The notes: a model not told the origin generated them from the letters alone. DNA of 41,028 nucleotides from Paracoccus sp. UBA889 (GCA_002294185.1 DBFD01000065.1:1-41028), one strand, 5' to 3'. Shown: positions 19,595 to 27,988, numbered from the stretch's first letter. Made by a program: numbers and translations.

Positions 19595-20929
19595 TCATGG
19601 CGACAGGCTCAGGTGAATATCTTCCGCGGCATCGCGGCCCTGGGCCACCGCCGTCACCGTCAGGTCGTCGCCGCCGGCCGCGCAGTCGCCGCCCGCCCAG
19701 ACCTTGTCGAGGCTGGTCCGGCCGGGGCCGGTGACGGCGATCTTGCCGCCCTCCAGCGCCGGCGATCCGGGCGCCTCGTCCAGCCGCTGTCCGATGGCGC
19801 GAAACAATTGGTCGGCCTTCAGCCGGAATCGCTGGTCGGTCATGACCAGACCTTCGGGACTGTCCTCGGTATAGCAGAATTCCACCTCTGCGACAGCGCC
19901 GTCGCCATGGATTGCCACCGGCGCGGCGTTGTGGATGATGCGCACGCCGGATGCGCTGGCATGATCCTGTTCGTGCCGGCTGGCGGTCATCCGGTCCTGC
20001 CCGCGCCGATAGACCATGGTCACGTTTTCGGCCCCCAGCAGTTTCGACTGCACGGCGGCATCGATCGCGGTCATTCCGCCGCCGATCACCACGACATCCC
20101 GGCCGACGGCCAGGCCGGCCAGATCCGCGGCCTGCCGCAGTTCGGCGATGAAATCCACCGCGTCGCCGACATTGCCGATTCCTTCATCGCCGGTCCGCAG
20201 GGCGTTCGTGGCGCCAAGGCCGATCGCCAGGAAAACCGCGTCGTAGTCCGCCGTCAGACCTTCCAGTGTCAGATCGCGGCCAAGGGCCTTGCCGGTCTCG
20301 ATGGTGATCCCGCCAATGCCCAGCAGCCATTCGATTTCCGCCTGGGCAAAGCCGTCCACGGTCTTGTAGCTGGCGATGCCGTATTCGTTCAGACCGCCGG
20401 GCTTGTCGCGCGCCTCGAAGATCACGACCTCATGGCCCTTGGCCGCCAGCCGATGCGCGCAGGACAGGCCCGCAGGTCCCGCGCCGACGACGGCGATCCG
20501 CCTGCCGGTCGGCGCGCCCCGCCGGAACGGATGGCCCGGCCTGGCCATCAGCCCATCGGTGGCGTGGCGCTGCAGCGCGCCGATCTCGACCGGTCTGCCC
20601 TCGGCCTCCATCCTGACGCAGGCGCCCTCGCACAGGTTTTCGGTCGGGCAGACGCGGGCGCACATACCGCCCAGGATATTGGCGTGGAAGATGGTCATCG
20701 CCGCCGCATCCGGCGTTCCGGTCGCGATCTGGCGGATGAACAGCGGAATGTCGATGGCGGTGGGACAGGCCGTTATACAGGGCGCGTCGTGACAGAAATA
20801 ACAGCGATCGGCGGCGACCTGTGCCTCGTGCGCGGTCAGAGGCGGGGCAATGTCGCGGAAATTCAGCGCCAGATCCTCGGGCGCAAGACGGCCCGGGACG
20901 ATGCCTGGCGACAACCTGGCTTGGGACAT
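19595..20929 (-). CDS. preT: Dihydropyrimidine dehydrogenase, FAD/NAD(P)-binding iron-sulfur subunit
   Basis: A 444-residue glutamate-synthase-beta-like electron-transfer subunit that passes electrons from NAD(P)H through FAD and iron-sulfur centres to PreA. The N-terminal cluster region has DRCYFCHDAPCITACP and CARVCPTENLCEGAC. A first dinucleotide fold (IAVVGAGPAGLSCAHRLA, FAD) and a second (VVVIGGGMTAIDAA, NAD(P)H) follow; VWAGGDCAAGG is the closing FAD motif. The ATG at 20929 has a CAGGAGACACGA site; longer in-frame starts overlap the promoter. It is the first gene of the preT-preA transcript, behind a RutR-like operator. Confidence 0.93.
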   Translation of the reverse strand: MSQARLSPGIVPGRLAPEDLALNFRDIAPPLTAHEAQVAADRCYFCHDAPCITACPTAIDIPLFIRQIATGTPDAAAMTIFHANILGGMCARVCPTENLCEGACVRMEAEGRPVEIGALQRHATDGLMARPGHPFRRGAPTGRRIAVVGAGPAGLSCAHRLAAKGHEVVIFEARDKPGGLNEYGIASYKTVDGFAQAEIEWLLGIGGITIETGKALGRDLTLEGLTADYDAVFLAIGLGATNALRTGDEGIGNVGDAVDFIAELRQAADLAGLAVGRDVVVIGGGMTAIDAAVQSKLLGAENVTMVYRRGQDRMTASRHEQDHASASGVRIIHNAAPVAIHGDGAVAEVEFCYTEDSPEGLVMTDQRFRLKADQLFRAIGQRLDEAPGSPALEGGKIAVTGPGRTSLDKVWAGGDCAAGGDDLTVTAVAQGRDAAEDIHLSLSP

Positions 20930-20942
20930 TCGTGTCTCCTGG

Positions 20943-20991
20943 CTCACCTGTTGGTCAGGTTCAGGCTGGCACAGATGCGTTTTTTTATCAA
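20943..20991 (-). promoter_or_regulatory. preT promoter with RutR-like operator
   Basis: On the minus strand: TTGATA (20991-20986), 17 bp, CAGCCT (20968-20963), then GAAC and the imperfect palindrome CTGACCAACAGGTGAG (20958-20943). The run AGCCTGAACCTGACC matches the aminotransferase promoter (AGCCTGATCCTGACC) at all but one base, and the flanking GTGC is also shared. The palindrome matches the E. coli RutR box TTGACCAnnTGGTCAA at most arm positions. The expected transcription start falls within or next to the operator, as for a repressor. Confidence 0.65.
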
Positions 20992-21000
20992 ATGGTAAAA

Positions 21001-22335
21001 TCAACCCGCCCGAGTCGCGTCCCGGATCGAGCCCGGAAGGTCCAGGATGGCCGCCAATCCGCCCGTCGGCGCCCGTTCAAGCCGCAACTCGCCGCCGTGC
21101 AGCGCGGCCAGGTCGGCGACGATGGCAAGGCCCAGGCCGGCGCCGGGAGGGCCTGTTTCGTCCAGTCGCGCACCGCGGATCAACGCGCGCGGCGCGTCGG
21201 TTTCGGCCAGGCCGGGGCCGTCATCCTCGATGGCGATCAGAACCCGCCCTTGTCCTGCGCTGATGCGAAAGACCAGACATGAGCGGCCCCATTTCACCGC
21301 GTTCTCGGCCAGGTTGCCGATCATCTCTTCCAGATCCTGCCGTTCGCCGAAGAAGTCGGCAGCGGCAGCGGCAGGGTCCAGGATCCGCGCGGTCATGCCC
21401 TTGTCGGCCATCGGGTGACGCAGCACGATGAGGATGTCGTCGATCACCTGGGCAATCGCGGTGCGCTGTCCCAGGGTCGCGGGCTGGGCCGCACGGGCGC
21501 GCCGCAGATGCCAGCCGATCAGCCGGTCCATGCGCGCGATCAGCGCCTGTCCGCGATGATCGCCCGGCAGATCGTTGGCCAGCGCCGCCAGCGGCGTTTT
21601 CAGCGAATGGGCCAGATTGCCCAGATGCCGCCGCGACCGCGCCAGGAGGGTGGCGTTCTGGTCCAGCGCGGCGTTGATCTCGGCCGTCAGGGGGCGCAGT
21701 TCCGACACGTCGGGCAGGGGCAGGCGATGGGTCCGGCCCTCGCGCACCCGACGCAGATCGGCGCCCAGCGAATCGAGGCTGCGCAGCCCGACGGCCACCT
21801 GAACGACGGTGCCCCCCGCCAGCCCAAGACCCAGGATCGCCAGCGAAATCGCCAGAGGGCGCCGGATCTGGCGCAGGCTGGCGCGGATTTCGTCAGCCGG
21901 CGCTGTGACGGTCACGGCGACGCGGGCATCGCTGTCGGGGATGGTCAGTTCTTGCCGCGACACCCGCAGATGGGCGCCATCCGCGCCGCGTCCCGGCCGG
22001 CCGGCATAGCTGCCCGGCGGGCCTTGAAGCCGCCCGTCCAGCAACGAGGGCGATCGCGCCACCGCCCGGCCGTCCGCTGCAACCTGCCAATACCAGCCGC
22101 TGAAGGGCAGGCCGAAGCGGGCGTCGGCGGGCGGCGTCGCGACCGCAATCCGGTTATCGGCGCCGACCTCGAGTCCGGCGATCAGCGAATCCGCAGCCGC
22201 CCTCGTTTCGGCGTCGAAACGGTCGGTGACGAAATCGTCCAGCAGATTCGAGATGACCAGGAACGCCGCCAGCAGGGCCGCCCCAAGCCAGACCGCCGCC
22301 AGAACCAGCAGTCGCCCCCGGATCGAGCGCATCAT
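21001..22335 (-). CDS. Sensor histidine kinase (two-component system)
   Basis: A 444-residue membrane sensor kinase. A transmembrane helix at about 8-28 and a second at about 160-180 enclose a periplasmic sensor region of roughly 130 residues. The HAMP-like region is followed by NLAHSLKTPLAAL with phospho-acceptor His243. The ATPase domain has NLAENAVKW (N box), IEDDGPGL (G1) and GAGLGLAIV (G2). Layout and H-box style resemble the PhoQ group, but the signal is unknown. The start overlaps the response-regulator stop (ATGA), so the two are coupled; the PepSY gene is upstream in the same operon. The end is 71 bp before preT, which has its own promoter. Confidence 0.93.
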   Translation of the reverse strand: MMRSIRGRLLVLAAVWLGAALLAAFLVISNLLDDFVTDRFDAETRAAADSLIAGLEVGADNRIAVATPPADARFGLPFSGWYWQVAADGRAVARSPSLLDGRLQGPPGSYAGRPGRGADGAHLRVSRQELTIPDSDARVAVTVTAPADEIRASLRQIRRPLAISLAILGLGLAGGTVVQVAVGLRSLDSLGADLRRVREGRTHRLPLPDVSELRPLTAEINAALDQNATLLARSRRHLGNLAHSLKTPLAALANDLPGDHRGQALIARMDRLIGWHLRRARAAQPATLGQRTAIAQVIDDILIVLRHPMADKGMTARILDPAAAAADFFGERQDLEEMIGNLAENAVKWGRSCLVFRISAGQGRVLIAIEDDGPGLAETDAPRALIRGARLDETGPPGAGLGLAIVADLAALHGGELRLERAPTGGLAAILDLPGSIRDATRAG

Positions 22336-22994
22336 GGGAGCGCCCGCAGGACATAGCCCTCGCCCCGCCGCGTCTGGATCAGGCCGTCGCCGATCTTGCG
22401 GCGAAGGCGGCCGATCACGACCTCGATCGACTTGAAGTCGCGATCGGTATCGGCCTCGTAGAGGTGGTCCGACAATTCGGTCCGGCTGACGACGCGATTC
22501 TGGTGGTGGATCAGATAGGACAGGATGCGCGCCTCGAAGGCGGTCAGTTTCAGTGCCACGCCGTCGCGGGTGATGACGCCCAACTGGCTGTCCAGCCGCA
22601 GCGGGCCTGCGGCGATCACGGAGCGGGCATGACCGGCCGCGCGCCGGATCAGGGTTCGCGCGCGCAAAACGACCTCGTCCAGGCGGAAGGGCTTGACGGC
22701 ATAATCGTCGGCGCCCGCGCGAAAGCCCGCGACCTTGTCGGTCCAGTCGCCGCGCGCCGTCAGGATCAGCACCGGCATGTGGATTCCCTGTTCGCGCCAG
22801 CGGGTCAGAACCTCGATCCCCGACAGGCCCGGCAGGCCAAGATCAAGGATCGCCACGTCATAGCATTCGGTCGCGCCCAGAAACTCTCCGGCCTCGCCGT
22901 CGCCGGCATGATCGGTCACAAAGCCCGCATCCTTCATCGCCTGCGAAAGCTGCCCGGACAGAACCGGGTCATCCTCGACAATCAGCGCGCGCAT
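22332..22994 (-). CDS. OmpR/PhoP-family response regulator
   Basis: A 220-residue response regulator. The receiver domain (1-115) has the acidic pair Asp8-Asp9, phospho-acceptor Asp51 in ILDLGLPGLSG, Thr in LILTARG and Lys in AVKPF. The C-terminal winged helix (about 128-218) has the recognition-helix stretch KSIEVVIGRLRRKIG and the wing RRGEGYVL typical of the PhoP/QseB subgroup. It is followed by its kinase (4-bp overlap) and preceded by a PepSY protein (24-bp gap). Confidence 0.95.
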   Translation of the reverse strand: MRALIVEDDPVLSGQLSQAMKDAGFVTDHAGDGEAGEFLGATECYDVAILDLGLPGLSGIEVLTRWREQGIHMPVLILTARGDWTDKVAGFRAGADDYAVKPFRLDEVVLRARTLIRRAAGHARSVIAAGPLRLDSQLGVITRDGVALKLTAFEARILSYLIHHQNRVVSRTELSDHLYEADTDRDFKSIEVVIGRLRRKIGDGLIQTRRGEGYVLRALP

Positions 22995-23018
22995 TCAATC
23001 CTCGTCATCATCTGTCAG

Positions 23019-23375
23019 CTAGGGCCGGTCCTTGCCGCGACGCAGCGCCTGCAATTGTCCGCGACCGGCCACTTCCAGAAAACGACCGGTGCGGGCATCC
23101 AGCCGGATTCGCAGAAGGTTGCCTTCGGGCGTGAGGAGGCGGAATTCATAGACCAGCGCCGCACCCAATTCGTGTTCCCGGGGGCTGGGGCGGCGAATCT
23201 CGGCCCCGACAAGGCGGCCGGCATAGCGGTCGCTGACGCGCCGGGCCAGACGGTCGAAGGGCAGCGGCTGAAAATCCTGCGCCATCGCGGCGGGCTGGCG
23301 GGCGAGGGGAAGGGAAAAACCGGCCCCGAGGGACAGGATGGCGATCAGCAGCAGGGGCAGGACATTGCGGCGCAT
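23019..23375 (-). CDS. PepSY-domain exported protein, first gene of the two-component operon
   Basis: A 118-residue protein with a signal peptide (about 1-32, hydrophobic VLPLLLIAILSLGAGF, possible cleavage after AMA) and one PepSY-like unit. It runs VSDRYAGRLVGAEI, then ALVYEFRLLTPEGNLLRIRL and DARTGRFLEVAGRG. PepSY modules are thought to bind or inhibit proteases or to act as periplasmic sensors; similar small proteins are often encoded with PhoPQ-like systems. It is first in the PepSY-regulator-kinase operon and divergent from another PepSY-like gene at 23505. It could tune the kinase's periplasmic domain (inference). Confidence 0.8.
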   Translation of the reverse strand: MRRNVLPLLLIAILSLGAGFSLPLARQPAAMAQDFQPLPFDRLARRVSDRYAGRLVGAEIRRPSPREHELGAALVYEFRLLTPEGNLLRIRLDARTGRFLEVAGRGQLQALRRGKDRP

Positions 23376-23400
23376 GGATCATCTATGCCGACTTGCCACC

Positions 23401-23433
23401 CAATGGAAACCAAATGGCCGGTTGGTCCTTGGT
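23401..23433. promoter_or_regulatory. Candidate operator: tandem repeats between the two divergent PepSY genes
   Basis: The 129-bp divergent gap holds CAATGG (23401-23406) and AAATGG (23412-23417), 11 bp apart, the periodicity used by OmpR-family dimers on DNA. Then come two TTGGT copies 7 bp apart (23422-23426 and 23429-23433). ACCAA (23410-23414) and the first TTGGT also form an inverted repeat. A site for the adjacent response regulator is plausible but unproven. Confidence 0.4.
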
Positions 23434-23504
23434 TCGGCATGATTGTCCTAGAACCGATTCGTCCCGGCCATGCAAAGGCCGGAGAGTTGACGAAAGGAAA
23501 GACG

Positions 23505-24329
23505 ATGAGAAGAATTCAACTGGGAACCTCTGCCGTGATCCTGGCGCTGATGGGCGCGATCGGCACCGGCGCGTTGGCGCAGGACCAGGCCCCCGCCACG
23601 GCGCAATCCAGTCCGCAGACGCAGCTGCCGCAGGTTTTGGGCGCGTTGAACCTGACCGACATCGCGACGCGCGAGGCCCGGCACGGCGGCAACCGCATCG
23701 AGGGCAACCTGCCCGGAGGCGGTGAGATCCAAGCCGTCATCGACGAGAGCGGCAATCTCGTCATGGTCGATGTGGACGACGCCGCGATGCCGCAATCGCT
23801 GATCGACGCGATGCTGCCGCAGAGCGTGCGCGACAATGCGGTTTTCGGCCAGTTCGCAACGATCGGCAAGCTGGCCACGATGGATTCGCGCGTGATGATC
23901 GGCGGCGAGGATGCGGATGGAGAGGATCTCCGCGCGGGTTTCGACGCCGAGGGCCGGCTGTTGCGCTTTGGCCGCGAGGATGGTGACGGCCGGCGTTTCG
24001 GGCGCGGTCCGGAACGCGGTGAGCACGGCGGCAAGGACGAATCACGTAAGGGTCGCGGCCCGGGCATGATGGGCGGCCATGACGGCGACAGGGAAGGTCC
24101 GCGCGGCGGTGATCGTCGCGGTGAACGCCCCGGCGAGGGGCCGGGCCGGGCGCCGATGATGGATCGCGCGGCGATCGACAAGGTGCTGGGCGATGCGGGC
24201 TACACCGATCTGGCCCAACCCCGCCGCGCCGGTCCGCGCTTTGCCCTGGATGCAACCAATCCCGCGGGCGAACAGGTCACGCTGGAAATCGACGCCAAGG
24301 GCGACATCCTGCGCGAAACCGCGCGCTAG
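23505..24329 (+). CDS. Secreted PepSY-like repeat protein with a charged Gly/Arg/Asp linker
   Basis: A 274-residue protein with a signal peptide (cleavage near ALAQD, about residue 25). Three PepSY-like units can be seen. Unit 1 is about 45-95 (IATREARHGGNRIEG, AVIDESGNLVMVDVD); unit 2 is about 110-160 (IGKLATMDSRVMIG, FDAEGRLLRFGRED). Unit 3 is about 222-274 (AAIDKVLGDAGYTDLAQPRR, LEIDAKGDILRETAR). Between units 2 and 3 lies a low-complexity stretch of some 55 residues rich in Gly, Arg, Asp, Glu and His. An AAAGGAAAG site precedes the ATG at 23505. It is divergent from the PepSY-regulator-kinase operon and may be its target. Function unknown; ion binding by the linker is speculation. Confidence 0.8.
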   Translation: MRRIQLGTSAVILALMGAIGTGALAQDQAPATAQSSPQTQLPQVLGALNLTDIATREARHGGNRIEGNLPGGGEIQAVIDESGNLVMVDVDDAAMPQSLIDAMLPQSVRDNAVFGQFATIGKLATMDSRVMIGGEDADGEDLRAGFDAEGRLLRFGREDGDGRRFGRGPERGEHGGKDESRKGRGPGMMGGHDGDREGPRGGDRRGERPGEGPGRAPMMDRAAIDKVLGDAGYTDLAQPRRAGPRFALDATNPAGEQVTLEIDAKGDILRETAR

Positions 24330-24337
24330 GACATGAA

Positions 24338-24363
24338 GCGGCGGTCCCGACGGGGGCCGCCGC
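24338..24363. terminator. Hairpin between convergent genes
   Basis: GCGGCGG/CCGCCGC arms with an inner CCC/GGG pair around GAC, in the 54-bp gap between the secreted PepSY-like gene and the YitT gene. It is placed to end both transcripts. There is no clear T run, so intrinsic termination is uncertain. Confidence 0.5.
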
Positions 24364-24383
24364 GCCATTCGATGATAGAGGCG

Positions 24384-24986
24384 TCAAACGATATAACGGT
24401 CGCGCCGGTGATTGATCGCGATCACCAGGTTCAGGACCACCGCCCCCAGAAAACTCCAGGCGACAGTGATCGGGTCGCGCAGGCTCAGCGCGATCAGGAA
24501 CAGGGCCGCGTCGAACGCCATCTGCACCCAGCCCGCGCGGAACCCGGTCGCGTCCTGAATGTAGAGCCCGACGATCCCGATCCCGCCCAGCGACGAGCCG
24601 TGCCGGAACAGCGCCAGCAAGCCGGCACCGGTCAGGCAGCCGAACAGCACCGCGCCCACGGCCGGATGCACGGGTCCGAATTGCATCAGCGAGGGCAGGA
24701 CCATGGTCAGCACGGATAACAGCGCCACCGCGGCAAAGGACTTGGCCACGAAGACAGGGCCGAAACGTTTCCAGCCCAGCCAGTAGAAGGGCAGGTTGAC
24801 GACAAAGAAGACCGGGCCGAATTCCCAACCCGTCGCATAGGAGATCAGGATCGCCAGCCCCGCCGTCTGGCCGGTCACGAAGCCCAGATGGGTCAGCAAC
24901 AGAACCCCGATGGCGGCCATGAAGCTGCCGAAGGCGATGCCTTGCGCATCTTCGAGGGACGAATGTTTCCGCGTGTCCGGTTTCAT
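24384..24986 (-). CDS. YitT-family membrane protein
   Basis: A 200-residue integral membrane protein with about six hydrophobic segments. GIAFGSFMAAIGVLLLTHLG opens the fold; TGQTAGLAILISYATG, FVVNLPFYWLGWKRFG and RHGSSLGGIGIVGLYIQD match the conserved YitT/DUF161 pattern (glycine-rich GGIGI loop and NLPFY). Transport function is presumed for the family but no substrate is established. The ATG at 24986 starts the homology; the extra upstream in-frame residues look non-coding. It lies just downstream of the pyd/ABC operon's terminator hairpin, so it is probably separately transcribed. Confidence 0.8.
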   Translation of the reverse strand: MKPDTRKHSSLEDAQGIAFGSFMAAIGVLLLTHLGFVTGQTAGLAILISYATGWEFGPVFFVVNLPFYWLGWKRFGPVFVAKSFAAVALLSVLTMVLPSLMQFGPVHPAVGAVLFGCLTGAGLLALFRHGSSLGGIGIVGLYIQDATGFRAGWVQMAFDAALFLIALSLRDPITVAWSFLGAVVLNLVIAINHRRDRYIV

Positions 24987-25180
24987 GACCGCTGTCTCGC
25001 CCGGCTTGCCGGGATCCGCAAGAGGCGGGGCTTGTCTCTCGAAGCGTCGAACGGGACGCGGCCAAGCTGGGCCGGGCCGGGTCACCTTGATCGGGACAGA
25101 CTGCGCGACGATCCCCCCGGTTCGTCTGAGGCCGTCCAGTTCTCCGCGCGAAATGATCGTCGTCCTTGGCCCCTTGCGGC

Positions 25181-25214
25181 AGGTCCGGCGCGGAGCTCGA
25201 CCCGCGCCGGACCT
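25181..25214 (-). terminator. Terminator hairpin after the pyrimidine ABC operon
   Basis: A perfect 13-bp inverted repeat, AGGTCCGGCGCGG / CCGCGCCGGACCT, with an 8-nt loop, starting 4 bp after the binding-protein stop codon. It is well placed to end the long minus-strand operon. No T run follows, so it may act with Rho or as a 3' stabiliser. Confidence 0.65.
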
Positions 25215-25218
25215 GTCA

Positions 25219-26208
25219 TCATTTCATTGCCTTGTCGGTCACTTCCGCCGACCAGGCCCCTTCGGGTTCCCTGGAGATCACCGGGTCCGAGCCCCCCGAC
25301 ATCAGCGTATCGACCGTGCGCTGATAATCGGCCTCGTCCAGCGATCCGTCGGATCCTTCCAGAAGCTTCGCGATCTCGCCCATCATGCGGGTCTGATGCG
25401 CGATGGTCTGGGCGCCGGTCTCGTCGTTTTCCAGCACGATCTCGGCCGCTTCCTGCGGGTTTTCCGCGGCATAGGTCCAGCCCTTCATGCTGGCGCGCAC
25501 GAACCGGGCCAGCTTGTCCACCATCGCCGGATCCTGAAGATTCTGCTCCAGCGTATACAGGCCGTCCTCCAGCGTGGCGACGCCCTGATCCTCGTATTTG
25601 AAGGTCACCAGATCTTCGGGCGTCAGCCCCGCATCCAGAACCTGTCCGTATTCGTTATAGGTCATGGTGCTGATGCAGGCGGCCTGCTTTTGCAGCAGCG
25701 GATCGACGTTGAAGCCCTGTTTCAGGACGGTGACCCCGTCGGGTCCGCCATCGGTGGACAGGCCCAGCGTGTTCATCCAGGACAGGAACGGATATTCGTT
25801 CCCCGAGAACCAGACGCCCAGCGTCTTGCCCTTGAAATCGGTCTTGGGATCGGTGATGCCGCTTTCCTTGAGACAGGTCAGCATCATGCCGGATTTCTTG
25901 AACGGCTGGGCGATGTTGACGATCGGCAGGCCCTTTTCGCGTGCGGCCAGGGCTGCGGGCATCCATTCGACGGTGACATCGGCGCCGCCGCCGGCCAGAA
26001 CCTGCGTCGGCGCGATGTCCGGTCCGCCCGGCTTGATGTTGACGTTCAGATCCTCTTCGTCGTAGAAGCCCTTGTCCTTGGCCACGTAATAGCCCGCGAA
26101 CTGCGCCTGCGTGACCCATTTCAATTGCAGGGTCAGGTCTTCCGCCGCCTGGGCGGCGCCGGCGATCAGCGCAAGGGCGCCGGCCGAAAGCATCAGTTTC
26201 TTCATCAT
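25219..26208 (-). CDS. ABC transporter substrate-binding protein (NMT1/THI5-like), probable pyrimidine uptake
   Basis: A 329-residue periplasmic binding protein. The signal peptide ends AGAAQA before AEDL. LTLQLKWVTQAQFAGYYVAKDKGFY is the NMT1/THI5-like opening, seen in binding proteins for HMP-type pyrimidines and similar rings; PGGPDIAPTQVLAGGGADV and KGKTLGVWFSGNEYPF continue it. It is the last gene of the minus-strand operon that starts with the aminotransferase, so I infer uracil, thymine or dihydropyrimidine as ligand. Thiamine-pyrimidine or riboflavin precursors are alternatives. The tandem ATG at 26208/26205 follows an AGAGAGGTGT site. Confidence 0.87.
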   Translation of the reverse strand: MMKKLMLSAGALALIAGAAQAAEDLTLQLKWVTQAQFAGYYVAKDKGFYDEEDLNVNIKPGGPDIAPTQVLAGGGADVTVEWMPAALAAREKGLPIVNIAQPFKKSGMMLTCLKESGITDPKTDFKGKTLGVWFSGNEYPFLSWMNTLGLSTDGGPDGVTVLKQGFNVDPLLQKQAACISTMTYNEYGQVLDAGLTPEDLVTFKYEDQGVATLEDGLYTLEQNLQDPAMVDKLARFVRASMKGWTYAAENPQEAAEIVLENDETGAQTIAHQTRMMGEIAKLLEGSDGSLDEADYQRTVDTLMSGGSDPVISREPEGAWSAEVTDKAMK

Positions 26209-26228
26209 ACACCTCTCTGTTGGAGCGG

Positions 26229-27071
26229 TCAGCCCCGTTGATTGCGCTGCGACGGGTGCCAGAACGTCACCTTCTTCTCGATCAGCGCGACAATGCCATA
26301 GAACAGCGATCCGGCGATGGCCGCCACAAGGATTTCCGCCCAGACCAGCGGCAATTCCAGCCGCCCGACGGCAGTCGCGATGCGAAAGCCCATCCCCCGG
26401 GTCGGGCTGCCGAAGAATTCGGCAACGATGGCACCGATCAGCGCCAGCGTCGTGGTGATCTTCAACCCGTTGAACAGGAACGGCATCGCGGCCGGCAGGC
26501 GCAGCTTCCACAGGCTTGCGCCATAGGGCGCGGCCCAGGTCGCCATCAGGTCGCGCTGCATCCGGTCGGTGGCGGCCAGTCCCGCGACCATGTTCACCAG
26601 GATCGGGAAGAAGACCATGACCACGACCACGGCGGCCTTGGATTGCCAGTCGAAGCCGAACCACATCACCAGAATGGGTGCGATCCCGACGATGGGCAGG
26701 GCGGCGACAAAATTTCCGATCGGCAGCAGCCCGCGCTGCAGAAAAGGGCTACGGTCGATGGCAATGGCGGTCAGGATCGCCGACAGGGCGCCGATCAGCC
26801 AGCCGCTGAGCGCGCCCTTGACGATGGTCTGCACGAAATCGGTCCACAGGATCGCGGTATTGGCGGCAAAACCGGCAGCGATCTGGCTGGGCGCCGGCAG
26901 AATGACCGAGGGTACGGCATAAAGCCGCACGACCATCTCCCACAGGATCAGGATCGTCGCGCCGAAGATCACCGCGACGAGAAGACGTGTCGTTCTGGTG
27001 TCGAACCGGGCCAGCCAGATGTTCAGCGCCCAGCCGGCCAGCCAGACCAGAAGGATCTTCAGCAGCGTCAT
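26229..27071 (-). CDS. ABC transporter permease (BPD_transp_1), pyrimidine cluster, second permease
   Basis: A 280-residue inner-membrane permease with about six to seven hydrophobic segments. The cytoplasmic EAA-type loop is around LMATWAAPYGASLWKLRLPAAMP, which docks on the ATPase. PSVILPAPSQIAAGF is the usual ThiX/SsuC-family opening. The start overlaps the first permease's stop (ATGA), and the binding-protein gene follows after 20 bp. It presumably forms a heterodimeric channel with the neighbouring permease. Confidence 0.9.
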   Translation of the reverse strand: MTLLKILLVWLAGWALNIWLARFDTRTTRLLVAVIFGATILILWEMVVRLYAVPSVILPAPSQIAAGFAANTAILWTDFVQTIVKGALSGWLIGALSAILTAIAIDRSPFLQRGLLPIGNFVAALPIVGIAPILVMWFGFDWQSKAAVVVVMVFFPILVNMVAGLAATDRMQRDLMATWAAPYGASLWKLRLPAAMPFLFNGLKITTTLALIGAIVAEFFGSPTRGMGFRIATAVGRLELPLVWAEILVAAIAGSLFYGIVALIEKKVTFWHPSQRNQRG

Positions 27072-27988
27072 CGGGCCAGCCCCATCCGGCGCAGAGCGAT
27101 CTTCTCGACCGCGCCGATCGCGATCACCAGCCCGGCAGCCAGTGCTGCCGCGGCAAAAAGCGCCGACCAGATCTGCACCGTCTGCCCGTAATAGCTGCCC
27201 GACAGCAGGCGTGCGCCCAGGCCGGAACTGGCGCCCGCCGGCAATTCGCCCACGATGGTGCCGACCAGCGCCGCCGCCACGCCCACCTTCAGGCTGGCGA
27301 ACAGATAGGGCATCGACGAAGGCAGCCGCAGCCGCCAGAAAATCTGCGAAGGCGAGGCCGACCAGCTTTTCATCAGATCCAGCTGCATCGCGTCGGGTGT
27401 CCTCAGCCCCTTTACCATCCCGACCAGGACCGGGAAGAATGACAGCCAGGCCGCGATTACCGCCTTGGGCAGAAGCCCGGTGATCCCCGCGCTGGCAAGG
27501 ACGACGATCACCATCGGCGCGATGGCCAGGATCGGCACGGTCTGGCTGGCCACCGCCCAAGGCATCACCGACTGGTCCATCGCGCGGTTGTGCACGATGC
27601 CGACCGCCAGCAGGATCCCCGCCGCGGTGCCGATGGCAAAGCCCGCCAGCGTCGCCGACAGCGTGACCCAGCCGTGCCAGACAAGACTGCGTTTCGAGGT
27701 GATCTTCTGCCCCGCGATCCCGTCCCACAGACCGGCGGCCACCTGATGCGGCGCGGGCAGGACGGGGCGATCCAGGCTCAGCGTCCGGACGACGAATTCT
27801 CCAGTGCTCAGCACCGTCTCGCTGCGCGCCGCCTGATCCCGCACCCATTGCGCGTTCAGGCCGACGGCGCCGGCATACCAGATCGCGACGATGGCCAGCA
27901 GGACGGCCAGGACGGGCAGGGTGCGGCCCTTGGCGGCCCGGCGCAGCATTCCTCCGCCGCGCATCTCTCCGATGGCGGCGTCAGTCAT
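27068..27988 (-). CDS. ABC transporter permease (BPD_transp_1), pyrimidine cluster, first permease
   Basis: A 306-residue permease with an N-terminal membrane segment (about 24-46), a periplasmic stretch, then five or more helices. The EAA loop is LDLMKSWSASPSQIFWRLRLPSSMP; RPVLPAPHQVAAGLWD matches the other permease's PAP motif. The start at 27988 (MTDAAIGE) overlaps the ATPase gene by 8 bp, and the stop overlaps the second permease by 4 bp. Confidence 0.9.
   Translation of the reverse strand: MTDAAIGEMRGGGMLRRAAKGRTLPVLAVLLAIVAIWYAGAVGLNAQWVRDQAARSETVLSTGEFVVRTLSLDRPVLPAPHQVAAGLWDGIAGQKITSKRSLVWHGWVTLSATLAGFAIGTAAGILLAVGIVHNRAMDQSVMPWAVASQTVPILAIAPMVIVVLASAGITGLLPKAVIAAWLSFFPVLVGMVKGLRTPDAMQLDLMKSWSASPSQIFWRLRLPSSMPYLFASLKVGVAAALVGTIVGELPAGASSGLGARLLSGSYYGQTVQIWSALFAAAALAAGLVIAIGAVEKIALRRMGLAR

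Noticed and set aside
22464-23504. A long in-frame N-terminal extension of the secreted PepSY-like gene
   Set aside because: It would run antisense through the response regulator and the first PepSY gene; the real protein starts at 23505 with a ribosome-binding site and signal peptide.
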